37,355 nt of DNA, from assembly GCA_903858835.1 (NCBI GenBank), contig CAIOKD010000062.1:1-37355 (forward strand). The letters are read 5' to 3'. This DNA comes from an uncultured Verrucomicrobiota bacterium. Lineage in GTDB: Bacteria > Verrucomicrobiota > Verrucomicrobiia > Limisphaerales > UBA9464. The number at the start of each line of letters is the position of its first letter. Position 1 is the stretch's first letter. The notes below the pieces were generated by a model that did not search any database, was not told the DNA's origin, and was given only the letters and a program-made list of their open reading frames with translations. Positions 19,801-27,867 of the stretch are shown here, piece after piece. A program made the translations under genes and the position numbers.

Positions 19801-19928
19801 TTGTCCGACAGGATCGGGCGGATGTCCCGATTGAAGGTCAAGTCTGCCGCCAATACGGAGAAAGCGGAGGCGGTCGCCAGCGCCATCATTCCCCGGATCG
19901 AACACGACACCACACGCTTGGGAAGCAT
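16830..19928 (-). CDS. PSD1 and planctomycete cytochrome C domain-containing protein (PSCyt1-DUF1549-DUF1553), module 1
   Basis: The protein has 1032 residues. The signal peptide ends near SVLAA; ATG at codon 14 is an alternative start. The domain order is typical. A planctomycete cytochrome domain (about 30-130) has one heme motif CFSCH at 44-48. The DUF1549 domain (about 150-360) contains [31 protein letters not shown] and a second CxxCH in [12 protein letters not shown] LamG-like insert of about 170 residues is rich in Trp and Gly. The DUF1553 domain contains [38 protein letters not shown] and [23 protein letters not shown]. Such proteins are secreted and thought to take part in polymer breakdown, but no reaction is proven. 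It is co-transcribed with the DUF1501 gene after a two-base gap. Confidence 0.96.
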   Translation of the reverse strand: MLPKRVVSCSIRGMMALATASAFSVLAADLTFNRDIRPILSDNCFSCHGFDAKKRKAGLRLDTAEGAFTPNKDGRVAIRPGDLKSSELWHRLETQDPESIMPPPESHKTLTAAQKGILRRWIEQGAPYQKHWAFEAPRKVRSPGMAEGGVHPIDAFLAERWRKEGVNPGAEADRATVLRRLSLDLRGLPPTPAEVDAFLADARPGAYERCVDRLMGTPQYGEQMGRHWLDVARYADTHGLHLDNERQIWPYRDWVVGAFNRNLPFDQFTIEQLAGDLLPNPSQDQLVATGFNRNNVTTGEGGAIDAEFIFRYAVERTATTAQAWMGLTAGCAVCHDHKFDPISQKEFYSMYAFFHSAADPAMDGNALRTPPVVPVKSEKDAQKLAEFDGRIREAEQAVETRVRGLAYTDPATLQPPPQARDIETIWLEDGTPAGARVQGSPVWVKAPEGPVKSGQSSLQQRGDGLIQTVYEGLSLEVPASAKVFAWVRLDPASLPKLVMLQFFQGDWEHRVVWGDVDATDWGAKGKPSRQHAGPLPAAGEWVRLEFDADAVGLKAGQPVTGIAYTQHGGRVHWDHAGITGRIDPARDPRSSFSVWLAQNQGKESKEIPEALRKILKEVSADQRTPEQTRLLRDHYLGKVCSETRPVLDPLNAAVADLRQQRDQFQGQIPQTFIWRDMDKPRESFVMVRGQYDAPGDKVTRAVPAAFPALKPSGPVPNRLDLARWLVSSEHPLTARVTVNRLWQQFFGVGLVKTSDDFGSQGEPPSHPELLDWLAVTFQESGWDVKALVRMLVTSAAYRQSASVPPALLQRDPENRWLARGPRFRLDAEQLRDNALFVSGLLDGTLGGKGVRPYQPPNIWEPVGYSGSNTRNYRQESGAALYRRSLYVFFKRTAPPPFMATFDAPNREQFCSRRERSNTPLQALQLLNDVQHFEAARGLARRMMTEGGSRPDDRIGFAFKTLLSRPPTAPELEVVRSTLDRFRQRYQADPESARKAIRVGESAPPAGLPETELAAYTLTANLLLNLDETVTRN

Positions 19929-20072
19929 GGGAGTATTGTGTCGGGAGAACGCCGAGTTTCAACCCCCCAACCACCCATTTCAGCCCCATTCGATCTGCAA
20001 TCAGGGACAGGCTGCACGGATGAGGGGAGACCACCCAGGGGATGCGAAAAATCCTCGGGGAAATATCTGAAA

Positions 20073-20092
20073 GTGCGCCCCGCCAGGCGCAC
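20073..20092. repeat. Small perfect hairpin downstream of the fecR-domain gene terminator
   Basis: GTGCGCC-CCGCCA-GGCGCAC is a 7-bp stem with a 6-base loop, located between the fecR-domain gene terminator and the start region of the PSD1 gene. It may lie in the 5' leader of the PSD1 transcript or simply back up the terminator. The function is unknown. Confidence 0.4.
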
Positions 20093-20097
20093 CCAAC

Positions 20098-20125
20098 AAA
20101 AAACCCGGGGAAGACCCCGGGTTTT
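20098..20125 (-). terminator. Strong intrinsic terminator of the fecR-domain gene
   Basis: On the minus strand AAAACCCGGGG-TCTT-CCCCGGGTTTT forms a perfect 11-bp stem with a 4-base loop. The T-run continues to six T at its 3' end (20103 down to 20098). It lies about 55 bases after the stop of the FecR-domain gene and upstream of the PSD1 gene, so it separates the two transcripts. Confidence 0.92.
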
Positions 20126-20179
20126 GAAATTAATTAACGTTGTGCATTTCAACCACCAGCCGAAAGCTCGGCGGGCGGA

Positions 20180-20872
20180 TCAGTTGCCGCCGCCGTTGCC
20201 ACCGGTGGTGACCGGCGAAGCCACGGGCTGGGGCCGGGTCGGAACCACCGCAGGCACCTTGACATTGGCCGACTGCTGGATCGCAGAGGGCATGCCCGCC
20301 GGCAACGGCATAGTGTTGGCCACCACGGAAGCCGCGGCGGGGTCGAACATCTGACCACCGCAGACCTCGTACGAGACACCGCGGTAGGAAACCGTCACGC
20401 ATCCGGACCAGACCGCAACGGTGCCGTTGTCGGTGATCTGATACTCGGAAGTACGGATCACGGCGGACACCGTCGGGCCCTTGACGATGTAAGAGGACTG
20501 CGACGACGTCTTCTTCACGTAGCCGGCGACAGTGCCCACCTTGAGGTTGATCTTGGTGGTGATCACCGGCTCAGCCCCGGACTTGTCGACAGTCAACTCG
20601 TCGAAGGAGACCGAGGAGTCGGGGAGAACCACAACGGTGGGGCCATTGTCGGCCAGATAAAGGTTCGCCTGAGCGCCAGCACCGGTCTCGATCTTCTGGC
20701 CGGGCTTGATCGACTCACCCACGAACGCGGCTTGACCGTCGATCTTGACACTGCCCTTGACCCCGGTGAGTTCAGCCTTGCCGGTTTCGGCGGCGTAAAG
20801 GGAGGAACCCGCCAACATCGCGGAAACGGCGAGGAGGCCGGCAAAACGGGGAGAGAACCCGATCATTTTCAT
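20180..20872 (-). CDS. Secreted FecR-domain protein
   Basis: The protein has 230 residues from ATG 20870-20872. The start MKMIGFSPRFAGLLAVSAMLAGSSLYAAE is a classical signal peptide with cleavage after residue 28. The mature part is a small FecR domain: GSVKIDGQAAFVGESIKPGQKIETGAGAQANL, then TVVVLPDSSVSFDELTV, NLKVGTVAGYVKK and KGPTVSAVIRTSEYQI. The FecR fold also appears in structural or polysaccharide-associated proteins of this phylum. No TonB, sigma or anti-sigma gene is next to it, so a role in iron signalling is not supported. Two cysteines (WSGCVTV and YEVCGGQ) could form a disulfide. The C-terminus is a Pro/Ala/Gly tail ending GGNGGGN. A strong terminator suggests a monocistronic, well-expressed gene. 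Confidence 0.86.
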   Translation of the reverse strand: MKMIGFSPRFAGLLAVSAMLAGSSLYAAETGKAELTGVKGSVKIDGQAAFVGESIKPGQKIETGAGAQANLYLADNGPTVVVLPDSSVSFDELTVDKSGAEPVITTKINLKVGTVAGYVKKTSSQSSYIVKGPTVSAVIRTSEYQITDNGTVAVWSGCVTVSYRGVSYEVCGGQMFDPAAASVVANTMPLPAGMPSAIQQSANVKVPAVVPTRPQPVASPVTTGGNGGGN

Positions 20873-20909
20873 GTTAACTCGTGTGAGAGGTTGAATTGTT
20901 GTTGGATGG

Positions 20910-20938
20910 AAGGTGTGGAACCGACCTCGGGAAGTCAA
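20910..20938 (-). promoter_or_regulatory. Candidate promoter of the fecR-domain gene
   Basis: On the minus strand TTGACT (plus-strand 20933-20938) matches the -35 consensus in five of six bases, about 60 bases before the ATG. The hexamer 17 bases downstream (CACCTT) is a poor -10 box. A transcription start is therefore only suggested. Confidence 0.35.
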
Positions 20939-21020
20939 CCGGGAATTCGGTGGCAACCCACCGGGAAACCCAACCGATCTTGCTGGTCCTTGGGCAATCC
21001 TGATGGAGCCCCTCCAGGAA

Positions 21021-21959
21021 TCAAGACTTTGCGCCCAGGATTTCACTGTCCTTGGCCCAGATCTCCCATTGGTCCAAAAGGCTCCGAACCTCGTCGGCAC
21101 CGGGGGGACGCAGGGGCAGACGGACCGGACCCACCGGGATTCCCAGGTGTGTCAGGACGGTCTTGAGCGATCCAAGATACCCCTGGCGGGCGAGGATCTC
21201 GACCATGCGGAGCGCATGACCCTGCAACCGACGAGCCCGGGACCAATCCCCTGCCGATGCCGCCGTCTGCATGGCCCGGTACAAGGGGGCTGTCAGATGG
21301 TAGGTCGACCCCACCGCGCCGGTGGCCCCCAGAGCCACGGCTGGCAACAATTGCTCGTCGCAACCGAAGAGTAGCTCCTGCCCTTCGCCCAGGGTCGCCA
21401 CGCACCGTTGCAGGAGCATCAGGTCCGGGTTGCTGAACTTCAGTCCCGCCATCGTGGGAATCTTCCGGGTCGCCTCGGCCAGGAACCGGTCCGATGCCAG
21501 ATGGATCCCCGTCATTGCCGGAAGGTCATAGGCATGGAATGGCAGCCCCGGAGCCCCACCGGCTAGGAAGGCGGCACACTCGACCCAGGTCCCTACGTCT
21601 GCGGGCTTGAAGTAGCTCGGCGCCAGGGCGGCGATGCCAGAGGCCCCGATCCGCTGCGCGTGTGAGGCCAGTTCCCGCCCCTCCCGGAGACAATTCGATC
21701 CCACATGAATGATGCACCGGAGGGAGCTTCCGCGCAGGACCTCCACCCAACGCTCGGCCAACTGCATGCGCTCGATGGCGGTCAGCGAGTGGCTCTCACC
21801 GGTCGTCCCATTGACGAAGACCCCGTCGACGCCCTGCCGGACCAACCATTGCGCCAGGGCCTCGACCGTCCCCAGGGCAAGGTCTCCCTCCGGGGTGAAG
21901 GGGGTCACCGGGGCGACGATCAGCGGAATCCGGGCTGGAAGGGAAGCAGGGGTCAACAT
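21021..21959 (-). CDS. DapA/NanA-superfamily aldolase, N-acetylneuraminate lyase-like
   Basis: The superfamily forms a Schiff base with pyruvate and makes or splits 2-keto acids. The protein has 312 residues, the normal length. GTTGES (51-56) binds the pyruvate carboxylate, Y144 lies in FHAYDLPAMTG and the Schiff-base lysine K174 in AGLKFSNPDL. GLKFSNPDL, and later LLFGCDEQLLPAVALGATGAVGSTYHL and PVGPVRLPL, resemble animal-type N-acetylneuraminate lyase more than dihydrodipicolinate synthase. Cleavage of sialic acid to N-acetylmannosamine and pyruvate is therefore the best guess, but other 2-keto-3-deoxy sugar acids remain possible. No sialidase, transporter or NanE/NanK gene is in the window. 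It is divergent from the adenylate-forming enzyme. Confidence 0.88.
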   Translation of the reverse strand: MLTPASLPARIPLIVAPVTPFTPEGDLALGTVEALAQWLVRQGVDGVFVNGTTGESHSLTAIERMQLAERWVEVLRGSSLRCIIHVGSNCLREGRELASHAQRIGASGIAALAPSYFKPADVGTWVECAAFLAGGAPGLPFHAYDLPAMTGIHLASDRFLAEATRKIPTMAGLKFSNPDLMLLQRCVATLGEGQELLFGCDEQLLPAVALGATGAVGSTYHLTAPLYRAMQTAASAGDWSRARRLQGHALRMVEILARQGYLGSLKTVLTHLGIPVGPVRLPLRPPGADEVRSLLDQWEIWAKDSEILGAKS

Positions 21960-22097
21960 GAGGCGGGCAGTGAGTCTCGATGGTGCCCGGGAGCGAATGC
22001 AACGAGGGAAACGCCCCTTCGTCCCATCCGGGACATCGGCCCGGGCGACGAATGCGCACTGTCAGCAGGAGTCACTTTCCGAGTTTAAAAAGTACGG

Positions 22098-22125
22098 ATA
22101 CGTATTATCCTTTCGGGAACCGAGG
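22098..22125 (+). promoter_or_regulatory. Candidate -10 box and strong ribosome binding site upstream of the adenylate-forming enzyme
   Basis: TATTAT at 22103-22108 is a good -10 box in a locally AT-rich stretch; no convincing -35 box lies 17 bases upstream. The box overlaps an 8-bp palindrome ATACGTAT (22098-22105), a possible operator. GAGG at 22122-22125 is a clear Shine-Dalgarno site five bases before the ATG and supports the chosen start. The initiation distance is short, so the leader would be about 15-20 bases. Confidence 0.5.
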
Positions 22126-22130
22126 TAACT

Positions 22131-23213
22131 ATGCCCATCCCCACCGTCGCTCCGGAAGCCGTCGCCGCCGCCAAGAGCCAACTCGACCAGCACCTGCTGG
22201 AGATCATCGAATGGCACTTCAATCCCGCCACGGGTTGCCCCTTCTGGCTCGATTGGGCCCGCAAGAACTGGGATCCCCGCAAGGAGATCCGCAGCTTCGA
22301 AGACATGCTCAAGTTCCCGCACTTCCAGGACGAGTCGCTGCGCGACCTTCAGCCCGAGGTCTGGGTGCCGGCCGAGTTCAAGGGCAAGCCTTTCAACATC
22401 TTCGAGACCGGCGGCACCACCGGCATGCCGAAGCAGCGCATCGGTTGGAACGACTACAGGGTCGATTACTCCGAGTTCAGCGACAAAATCGACGACACCC
22501 ACTTCCCGCGCGGGGGTGCGTGGTTGATGATGGGCCCGACCGGCCCCCGCCGCCTGCGTCTGGCGATCGAGCACTTGGCCAACGTCCGGGGCAGCTCCTG
22601 CTACTTCATCGACCTCGACCCGCGCTTCGTGAAGAAGCTCTTGTCGAACAAGCAGTACGATGTGGCCAAGCAGTACATGGCCCACGTGGTCGACCAGGCC
22701 GCCACGATCCTCAAGCACCGCAAGGTCAGCGGCCTGTTCACCACGCCGAAGCTGCTGGAGGCCCTGGCCGAGCAGGTCAACCTCTGGGAGGCGGGCATCC
22801 GCGGCGTGTTCTGCGGCGGCACCTCGATGAAGCCGCAGGAAGTGCGGTTCATCGTCGAGGAATTGCTCGAGGGCCGGATCGGGTTCTACCCCACCTACGG
22901 CAACACCCTGATGGGCCTGGCCGCCAGCGTGCCGCTGCAACCGGAGGACAACTTCAGCGTGACCTACTACTCGCCGCAGCCCCGGGCGGTCCTGCGCGTG
23001 GTGAAGCCCAACGCCACCCAGGAACTGGTGAACTACGGTGAGTTCGGCCGCGTGGAGCTCACCACCCTCACCCGCGAGTTCTTCATGCCACGCTTCCTCG
23101 AGCGCGACGAGGCCATCCGCCGCGCTCCGCGTCCGCCCTACGCCTGGGATGGCGTGGGTGATGTCCGTCCGTTCGGCGCGATGGAGAAGACCATCGTCGA
23201 GGGCGTGTACTGA
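22131..23213 (+). CDS. Adenylate-forming enzyme, PaaK/LuxE-like, without the C-terminal lid domain
   Basis: The protein has 360 residues with ATG at 22131 behind a good GAGG ribosome site. The nucleotide-binding loop of AMP-forming ligases is FETGGTTGMPKQ (91-102). The adenine-binding segment is FYPTYGNTLMG (252-262), and an acid-containing stretch GEFGRVELTTLTREFFMPRF follows at 303-322. It ends soon after, at KTIVEGVY, so the C-terminal domain with the catalytic lysine that PaaK-type ligases use for thioester formation is missing. The length matches LuxE-type acyl-protein synthetases better. It probably activates a carboxylic acid as acyl-AMP; the acid and the acceptor are unknown. It stands alone between a divergent aldolase and a dedicated terminator. 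There is no carrier protein or thiolation domain nearby. Its codon use is strongly GC-ending, suggesting good expression. Confidence 0.82.
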   Translation: MPIPTVAPEAVAAAKSQLDQHLLEIIEWHFNPATGCPFWLDWARKNWDPRKEIRSFEDMLKFPHFQDESLRDLQPEVWVPAEFKGKPFNIFETGGTTGMPKQRIGWNDYRVDYSEFSDKIDDTHFPRGGAWLMMGPTGPRRLRLAIEHLANVRGSSCYFIDLDPRFVKKLLSNKQYDVAKQYMAHVVDQAATILKHRKVSGLFTTPKLLEALAEQVNLWEAGIRGVFCGGTSMKPQEVRFIVEELLEGRIGFYPTYGNTLMGLAASVPLQPEDNFSVTYYSPQPRAVLRVVKPNATQELVNYGEFGRVELTTLTREFFMPRFLERDEAIRRAPRPPYAWDGVGDVRPFGAMEKTIVEGVY

Positions 23214-23248
23214 GGTTCCGGGCTGTCTTTGCCCGAAGACCCAAGAAC

Positions 23249-23284
23249 AACGCCGACTCCGTGTCATCCACGGGTCGGCGTTTT
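23249..23284 (+). terminator. Intrinsic terminator of the adenylate-forming enzyme gene
   Basis: AACGCCGACTCCGTG (23249-23263) pairs with CACGGGTCGGCGTT (23269-23282) with a single bulged T, then a run of four T ends at 23284. It is 35 bases after the stop codon. The minus strand has no T-run after the stem, so it acts on the plus strand. Confidence 0.88.
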
Positions 23285-23342
23285 CACTTTGGGACGGACT
23301 TCACAGAAGCCCCGACATCATCCGCAGAGGAACTCAAGGCGC

Positions 23343-25601
23343 CTAGGCCGCCTTGGGCACCGAATTGGTCTCGGGTTTTGCCGGGTCGGCTTTGGTTCCA
23401 GCGTCCTTCTTTGGGAAGTGATAGCGGTGCTTCAACACGTCGGGGAGGTATTCCTCAAGCTTGTCGGCCCTCCATTGCAAGCCGATCAAGCCCGCGACAA
23501 CCAACGCGCCGTACAGTTTCCAAGGCCGCCGGGTTTCCTCGAACGGATCGACCAGGTCGCGGCTTGATCCGGGAGGCAATTCCGCGATGGCCGTCAGCCG
23601 GGTGCCGAAGGGCACGTTGATCCGGGCCTTGGCGTTCACGGCCCAGCCGTTGGCATCCAGGATCGGCCCCAGGTTGCGCTTGCGCAGCTTGATGTAGGTC
23701 ATCACCAGCGACGGTCCCGAGATCAAGGCCATCACGCCGACGATGGCCCCGACCATGGCGAACGCCCCCTGGGCCCATAGATCCTTGCCGAGGGTGGCCA
23801 CCGCGGTGAAGAAGCCGCCGATGGCTCCGAAGGCCACACCCAACGCGGCGACCGTGCCCACATCAACCTTCTGCGGAGCGGCGGCTGCCGCCGGAGTCAC
23901 CGACTTGGTCGCCACCGTAGTAGCCGCGGCCGCGAGCTTCTGGCTGGCGGCGGCATCGGCCTCGGCCGCCCGTTTGGCGATCTGCTCCTCCACCCAGCGG
24001 ACGAACCGCTTGTAGGGTTGCCAGAAGGCCTGTCGGAGGCTGATGGGATTGGCCACGATCTTGGTGATGGTGGCGTCGTAATCGAGCCCCTTGCGGTCGT
24101 AGAACACACCGTTGCGGCCCACCATCAGGTTCTCGTCGTCGCCCTGGGAGAAGATGGCCACCACGGTCAGTTTCTGCCCGGTCGCCTTTCGGAGGCAGTC
24201 CACATAGGCCAAGTAGGCTCCGGCCAGGCTGGCCATCACCGCATGCTTGGCGGGATCCACCACGGTGATGCAGAGGTTGCATGACCGCTGGTCGAGATAG
24301 AGGGTGCCCGCCTGGAAGATCGCCGGCGATCCCCCGTCGTAGAGGTCGCGGAAATTCACGAAATTGGTGGCGAGCACGATCAGGTCCCGATGGAAGCGTA
24401 CGAACTTCTCGACCGAGGCGACGCCGGAGGCCTCCATCTCCAATTCCTTATCGCGGGCGATGAGACCCGTGATCGCCGCCCGGGCATCGCCCCGCAGGAT
24501 CTCCCGCACCCGGGCGATGCCGAGCGACTCGACGCGCATCCCTGCCTTGGCGGTCTGCCAAGCCTCGTACGGGGCCAATCGCGCTTGGACGACCGACCAA
24601 TCCTCTTCGGTGAGCACCTCGCGCGCGCCCAGCAGCGGTTCCACCGTCGCCGAGCGGAAGGTCGCGATGGCCTGGGCATGGGCGGGATTGAGACCCGAAA
24701 CCAACGACAACGGTTGCCCCGGGACGATCCGGGATACGGGAAACCCGGAGACCTCCTGCGCGGAGAGGCTCAGATCCTTGGTCAGGAGACCCTTGTACTC
24801 CTCCTCAGTGCGGTTGAGCAGCGGGGATAATCGGGCCTCGAACGTCGCCAGGCGGCAGCGACCGAAGTAGTCGTCGATCTTGGCCTTCACCGCCTGCATC
24901 GCAGCGGCAGCCGCAGCCGTCGCGGGCCCGGCGGGGAGGATCTTGGCCGCATCGGCTTCGGAGGTGTTCACCCAGGCATCGAACCGGGCCAATTCCGTGA
25001 AGAACTCCTCCACCTTGGCCGCATCGACGCCCGGCTTGCCGCTCCGGTCCATCACCGACCCGACCGCCGCCATGGCCTCGCGGATGACCTGCTGGACGGT
25101 GGTGTCTTCAGCCGATTCAGGGATGATCACCCCGTCACCGTTGAAGACCGTGTTGGCGAAGCTCTTGGACGCGGCGGCGGCATCGTCGACCGTGATGACC
25201 CCGGCCTCAGCCTTGCTCAACTGGCGCAGGATCACCCTGGCCGACCCGAGGATCTGGCGCCCCTCGGGGACTTGGTCGTTGATCGCCGTGAGCGCGACAC
25301 CGTCCCGGCCTTTCACGAGATCATCGGGGTCCCGCAGCATCGACCCCGCCCATCGGATCGCCGCAATCAACTCCTGCGCCCGGATGCGCCCATCTCCATC
25401 GGAGTCGATCAGCGCGGCGGTCTTGGGATCAAACTCGATGCCCGTGGTCGGACAGGCCAGGGCCACCCAGAGTTTCTGGTCCAACTGGTCCAGGTTCATC
25501 AGGTCCGCCCCCGTCTGGAGCTTGACCTGGTCGAAACCTCCGGCACGGAAGAACTGCCAGGTGTGCGGTTTCCGAGGAGCGTTGGTCTGCGGCGATTGCA
25601 T
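23343..25601 (-). CDS. Large EF-hand protein with C-terminal membrane segments, unknown function
   Basis: The protein has 752 residues from ATG 25599-25601. No known family with a defined activity is recognised. A canonical EF-hand loop lies at 66-77 (DSDGDGRIRAQE, with Asp at 1, 3 and 5 and Glu at 12), so it should bind calcium. The next 500 residues are soluble and partly helical, with an Ala-rich region and the segment RSCNLCITVVDPAKHAVMAS followed by FSQGDDENLMVGRNGVFYDR. An Ala/Thr/Lys-rich linker leads to two hydrophobic segments (VAALGVAFGAIGGFFTAVA and FAMVGAIVGVMALISGPSLV) and a third near the end (LYGALVVAGLIGLQW). No N-terminal signal peptide is seen, so the EF-hand part is probably cytoplasmic. 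It is a single gene between a plus-strand terminator and the Rsm22-like cluster. Confidence 0.82.
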   Translation of the reverse strand: MQSPQTNAPRKPHTWQFFRAGGFDQVKLQTGADLMNLDQLDQKLWVALACPTTGIEFDPKTAALIDSDGDGRIRAQELIAAIRWAGSMLRDPDDLVKGRDGVALTAINDQVPEGRQILGSARVILRQLSKAEAGVITVDDAAAASKSFANTVFNGDGVIIPESAEDTTVQQVIREAMAAVGSVMDRSGKPGVDAAKVEEFFTELARFDAWVNTSEADAAKILPAGPATAAAAAAMQAVKAKIDDYFGRCRLATFEARLSPLLNRTEEEYKGLLTKDLSLSAQEVSGFPVSRIVPGQPLSLVSGLNPAHAQAIATFRSATVEPLLGAREVLTEEDWSVVQARLAPYEAWQTAKAGMRVESLGIARVREILRGDARAAITGLIARDKELEMEASGVASVEKFVRFHRDLIVLATNFVNFRDLYDGGSPAIFQAGTLYLDQRSCNLCITVVDPAKHAVMASLAGAYLAYVDCLRKATGQKLTVVAIFSQGDDENLMVGRNGVFYDRKGLDYDATITKIVANPISLRQAFWQPYKRFVRWVEEQIAKRAAEADAAASQKLAAAATTVATKSVTPAAAAAPQKVDVGTVAALGVAFGAIGGFFTAVATLGKDLWAQGAFAMVGAIVGVMALISGPSLVMTYIKLRKRNLGPILDANGWAVNAKARINVPFGTRLTAIAELPPGSSRDLVDPFEETRRPWKLYGALVVAGLIGLQWRADKLEEYLPDVLKHRYHFPKKDAGTKADPAKPETNSVPKAA

Positions 25602-25685
25602 GGCGGGCGACAGCGTTGGCGATAAACAATAGCAGCGGAGCCGGGGCGATGCCACCCAGCGTATCGGTGGATCCCGGGCGGAGCT

Positions 25686-26645
25686 TCAGCCGGGAATCCG
25701 AATCTCGGGAGGCGGCGGCGATTCCTTGAGGCGGCGATGGGCCTCGGGATCCGACCGCTTGAGGAGTTCGAGACGTTCCACTAGACCATCCACCCCGGGG
25801 CCGCCGCTATGGCACACGTCGAGGCGGGTGTAGGGCTTGAAGTGCTGGGGCAGGCCGATCACCCGGGCACGATCCGGCGCCCACTCAGCGACCGGACGGC
25901 GGTCGAGGACCAGCCAACTGTAGGGCAGGCTCCTCAGATCGATGCCCGCCCTGCGGCCGAACTGGACCCACTCCCCATCGGTGAAGGCCTCGGTCGGAGC
26001 CTTGGCGAAGAAGTGGCACCAATCGGATTCCCTGACGGGTGCCTGGAGACCGCAGGCCTGACGATGGGGACAGGGTGCAACGATGTGGAACTCGTCGCGC
26101 AACTGTTCCCGCAAGGTGATGAGGCCACGACTGCAGGCATGGGTGCCGGGCTCGAGCCACAAGACACATTGGGCCGCCCTCACGGCCGCCATCAGGCGCG
26201 GCAGGTCGTCTCGGTGCAACTCGTTGAGCACATGGCTGATCACCAACGTGGTGCAGGACCCCTGCCCCGAGGGATCGGGTTCGGCCCGGAGACCCGGGAA
26301 GCGATCCCGGGCTCGCCCCGAGGCGAACTGCATGGCCAAAGCGGATCGATCGTGCAGTCGGACTTCCGGGAGGTTCGCCTGACCGAACGTATCGACCACA
26401 CAGCGCGAGGCCACACCGCTGCCGCATCCCCAGTCGAGCATCGGACCCGCGGGCGGCGCCCAGCCCAGGCGCAACAGTTCCGACAAGGCCGCCCCCCACT
26501 TCCAGGCGATGCGCTGGGCGTAGGTGAAGTCGTAGCTGGCGAGATCCGAGAGGTTGCGCCAGTAGGGTTCCCGCACCGGCTCGGAGCGCAGGAAGAGGGC
26601 CCTCAGCCGGTCCAGAGAGGCCCAGTCCACCTCGTCCCAGGTCAT
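25686..26645 (-). CDS. Rsm22/METTL17-family protein (methyltransferase-like, putative Fe-S cluster)
   Basis: The protein has 319 residues. The SAM-type motif LDWGCGSGVASR is at 70-81. The family hallmark APCPHRQACGL is followed by ESDWCHFF. Four cysteines, C192, C198, C210 and C278 (RLDVCHSGG), occupy the positions that ligate a 4Fe-4S cluster in mitochondrial METTL17. Eukaryotic members are needed for assembly of the small mitochondrial ribosomal subunit; bacterial members are little studied. Its ATG overlaps the stop of the preceding Methyltransf_32 gene as ATGA, so translation is coupled. Together with the upstream RNA methyltransferase gene this suggests a job at the ribosome or rRNA. Enzymatic activity is unproven for the family. 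Confidence 0.88.
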   Translation of the reverse strand: MTWDEVDWASLDRLRALFLRSEPVREPYWRNLSDLASYDFTYAQRIAWKWGAALSELLRLGWAPPAGPMLDWGCGSGVASRCVVDTFGQANLPEVRLHDRSALAMQFASGRARDRFPGLRAEPDPSGQGSCTTLVISHVLNELHRDDLPRLMAAVRAAQCVLWLEPGTHACSRGLITLREQLRDEFHIVAPCPHRQACGLQAPVRESDWCHFFAKAPTEAFTDGEWVQFGRRAGIDLRSLPYSWLVLDRRPVAEWAPDRARVIGLPQHFKPYTRLDVCHSGGPGVDGLVERLELLKRSDPEAHRRLKESPPPPEIRIPG

Positions 26646-27856
26646 GGTGTTGCGGGGTTCGGAACGGCCGTGGCGGCGGGGACCAGAGCGAAGCCGAGGC
26701 GCTCGGCTAGGCGCTGGCGGACGATGCCGTGGAATCGGGCGAACTCCACCACGGCCCGCGCACGAGCCTCGGTGTCACTCGGGGATTTCCGACGAATGGC
26801 CGCGATCATCAGGTTCTTGCCCGTGTGTTCGGTGGAGATGAACTCGAAGACGCGGGTGTCATACCCGGCCCACTCCAGCAGCAGGGCACGCAACGCATCG
26901 GTGGCGAACTCGGCCTGTCGCTCGCGGAAGATGCCGTGACGCAGCGAACCGGCCAATGGGGCCGGCACCGACAACTGGGGGCGCACCTCCTGATGGCAAC
27001 ACGGCGAGACCAGGATCAGCGGGGCTCCGGATTGGACCCCCTTGGCCAGAGCCTCATCGGTGGCGGTGTCGCAGGCGTGGAGAGCCATCACCACGGAAGC
27101 CTCCTCCAGACGGCTGGAGGCGATGTCGCCGGCCTCAAACTTCAACCGGGTGAATCCGCAACGGCCGGCCACGGACCGCCCCTGCTCGACCAGACCCGGG
27201 CGCACCTCAACTCCGATGGCCGTGACTTCTCCGGTGCGGGTTTTGGACAGATGATCGTAGGCCGCGAAGGTCAGATAGGCCTTGCCGCAGCCCATGTCCA
27301 CGAGGTGCAACGGGGCCGCCGGATCGAGTTGGGCCGCGACGAGCAACGGCTGCAGCACTTCGACAAAGCGATTGATCTGACGGAACTTGGCTTCCATGCC
27401 CGCCTTCACGGATCCGTCGGCCGCGGTGACGCCCAATTCACGGAGCCAGGTCGAGTGTCCTGGCACGGGCCGCTCCTTGGCCCGATCGTGGGCGAGGTCG
27501 GGCACCTCGGTCACCTCGGGCTTGCCCAGGAGCATCCGGGTGGGCCGTCCCTTGCGGAAGGTGAGCTGAGCGGTGCCGGTGGTGGTCGACAAGAAACCGT
27601 TGAGGAACTGCTGTCCCAGCAGGTCGCGCAGCAGGTCGATCGCCTCGTCGTACGGGAAATTCTTGGTCACATCCCGCGTCGGGTGGCGGTACACGAAGGA
27701 CAACACCGGGGCGTCCTTCAGGCGGACCGGCCGGATGAACACGTTGCGGATCCCGTCCGGCTGCACCGAGGCCCCGAGGTTCAGGCGAACCAGGGTGCCG
27801 TCTTGGGCGCTCTGGCGCACGCGGTCCAGGAACTCGTCCACCGTCTTGGAACTCAT
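26642..27856 (-). CDS. SAM-dependent methyltransferase, Methyltransf_32 type
   Basis: The protein has 404 residues from ATG 27854-27856; the open frame upstream belongs to the opposite reading of the preceding gene. The N-terminal half (about 1-170) is a separate domain with VRLNLGASVQPDGIRNVFIRPVRL and a run of conserved basic residues, possibly for RNA binding. The C-terminal half is the Methyltransf_32 domain, with VDMGCGKAYLTF (186-197), VEVRP (217-220), the ALHACDTATDEAL motif (258-270) and SPCCHQE (284-290). This domain is shared with METTL25-type and RRNAD1 proteins. The substrate is unknown; RNA is plausible from the neighbours. It lies 11 bases after the RlmD-like gene and overlaps the Rsm22-like gene by 4 bases. 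Confidence 0.86.
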   Translation of the reverse strand: MSSKTVDEFLDRVRQSAQDGTLVRLNLGASVQPDGIRNVFIRPVRLKDAPVLSFVYRHPTRDVTKNFPYDEAIDLLRDLLGQQFLNGFLSTTTGTAQLTFRKGRPTRMLLGKPEVTEVPDLAHDRAKERPVPGHSTWLRELGVTAADGSVKAGMEAKFRQINRFVEVLQPLLVAAQLDPAAPLHLVDMGCGKAYLTFAAYDHLSKTRTGEVTAIGVEVRPGLVEQGRSVAGRCGFTRLKFEAGDIASSRLEEASVVMALHACDTATDEALAKGVQSGAPLILVSPCCHQEVRPQLSVPAPLAGSLRHGIFRERQAEFATDALRALLLEWAGYDTRVFEFISTEHTGKNLMIAAIRRKSPSDTEARARAVVEFARFHGIVRQRLAERLGFALVPAATAVPNPATP

Positions 27857-27867
27857 GGGCGCAAGGT

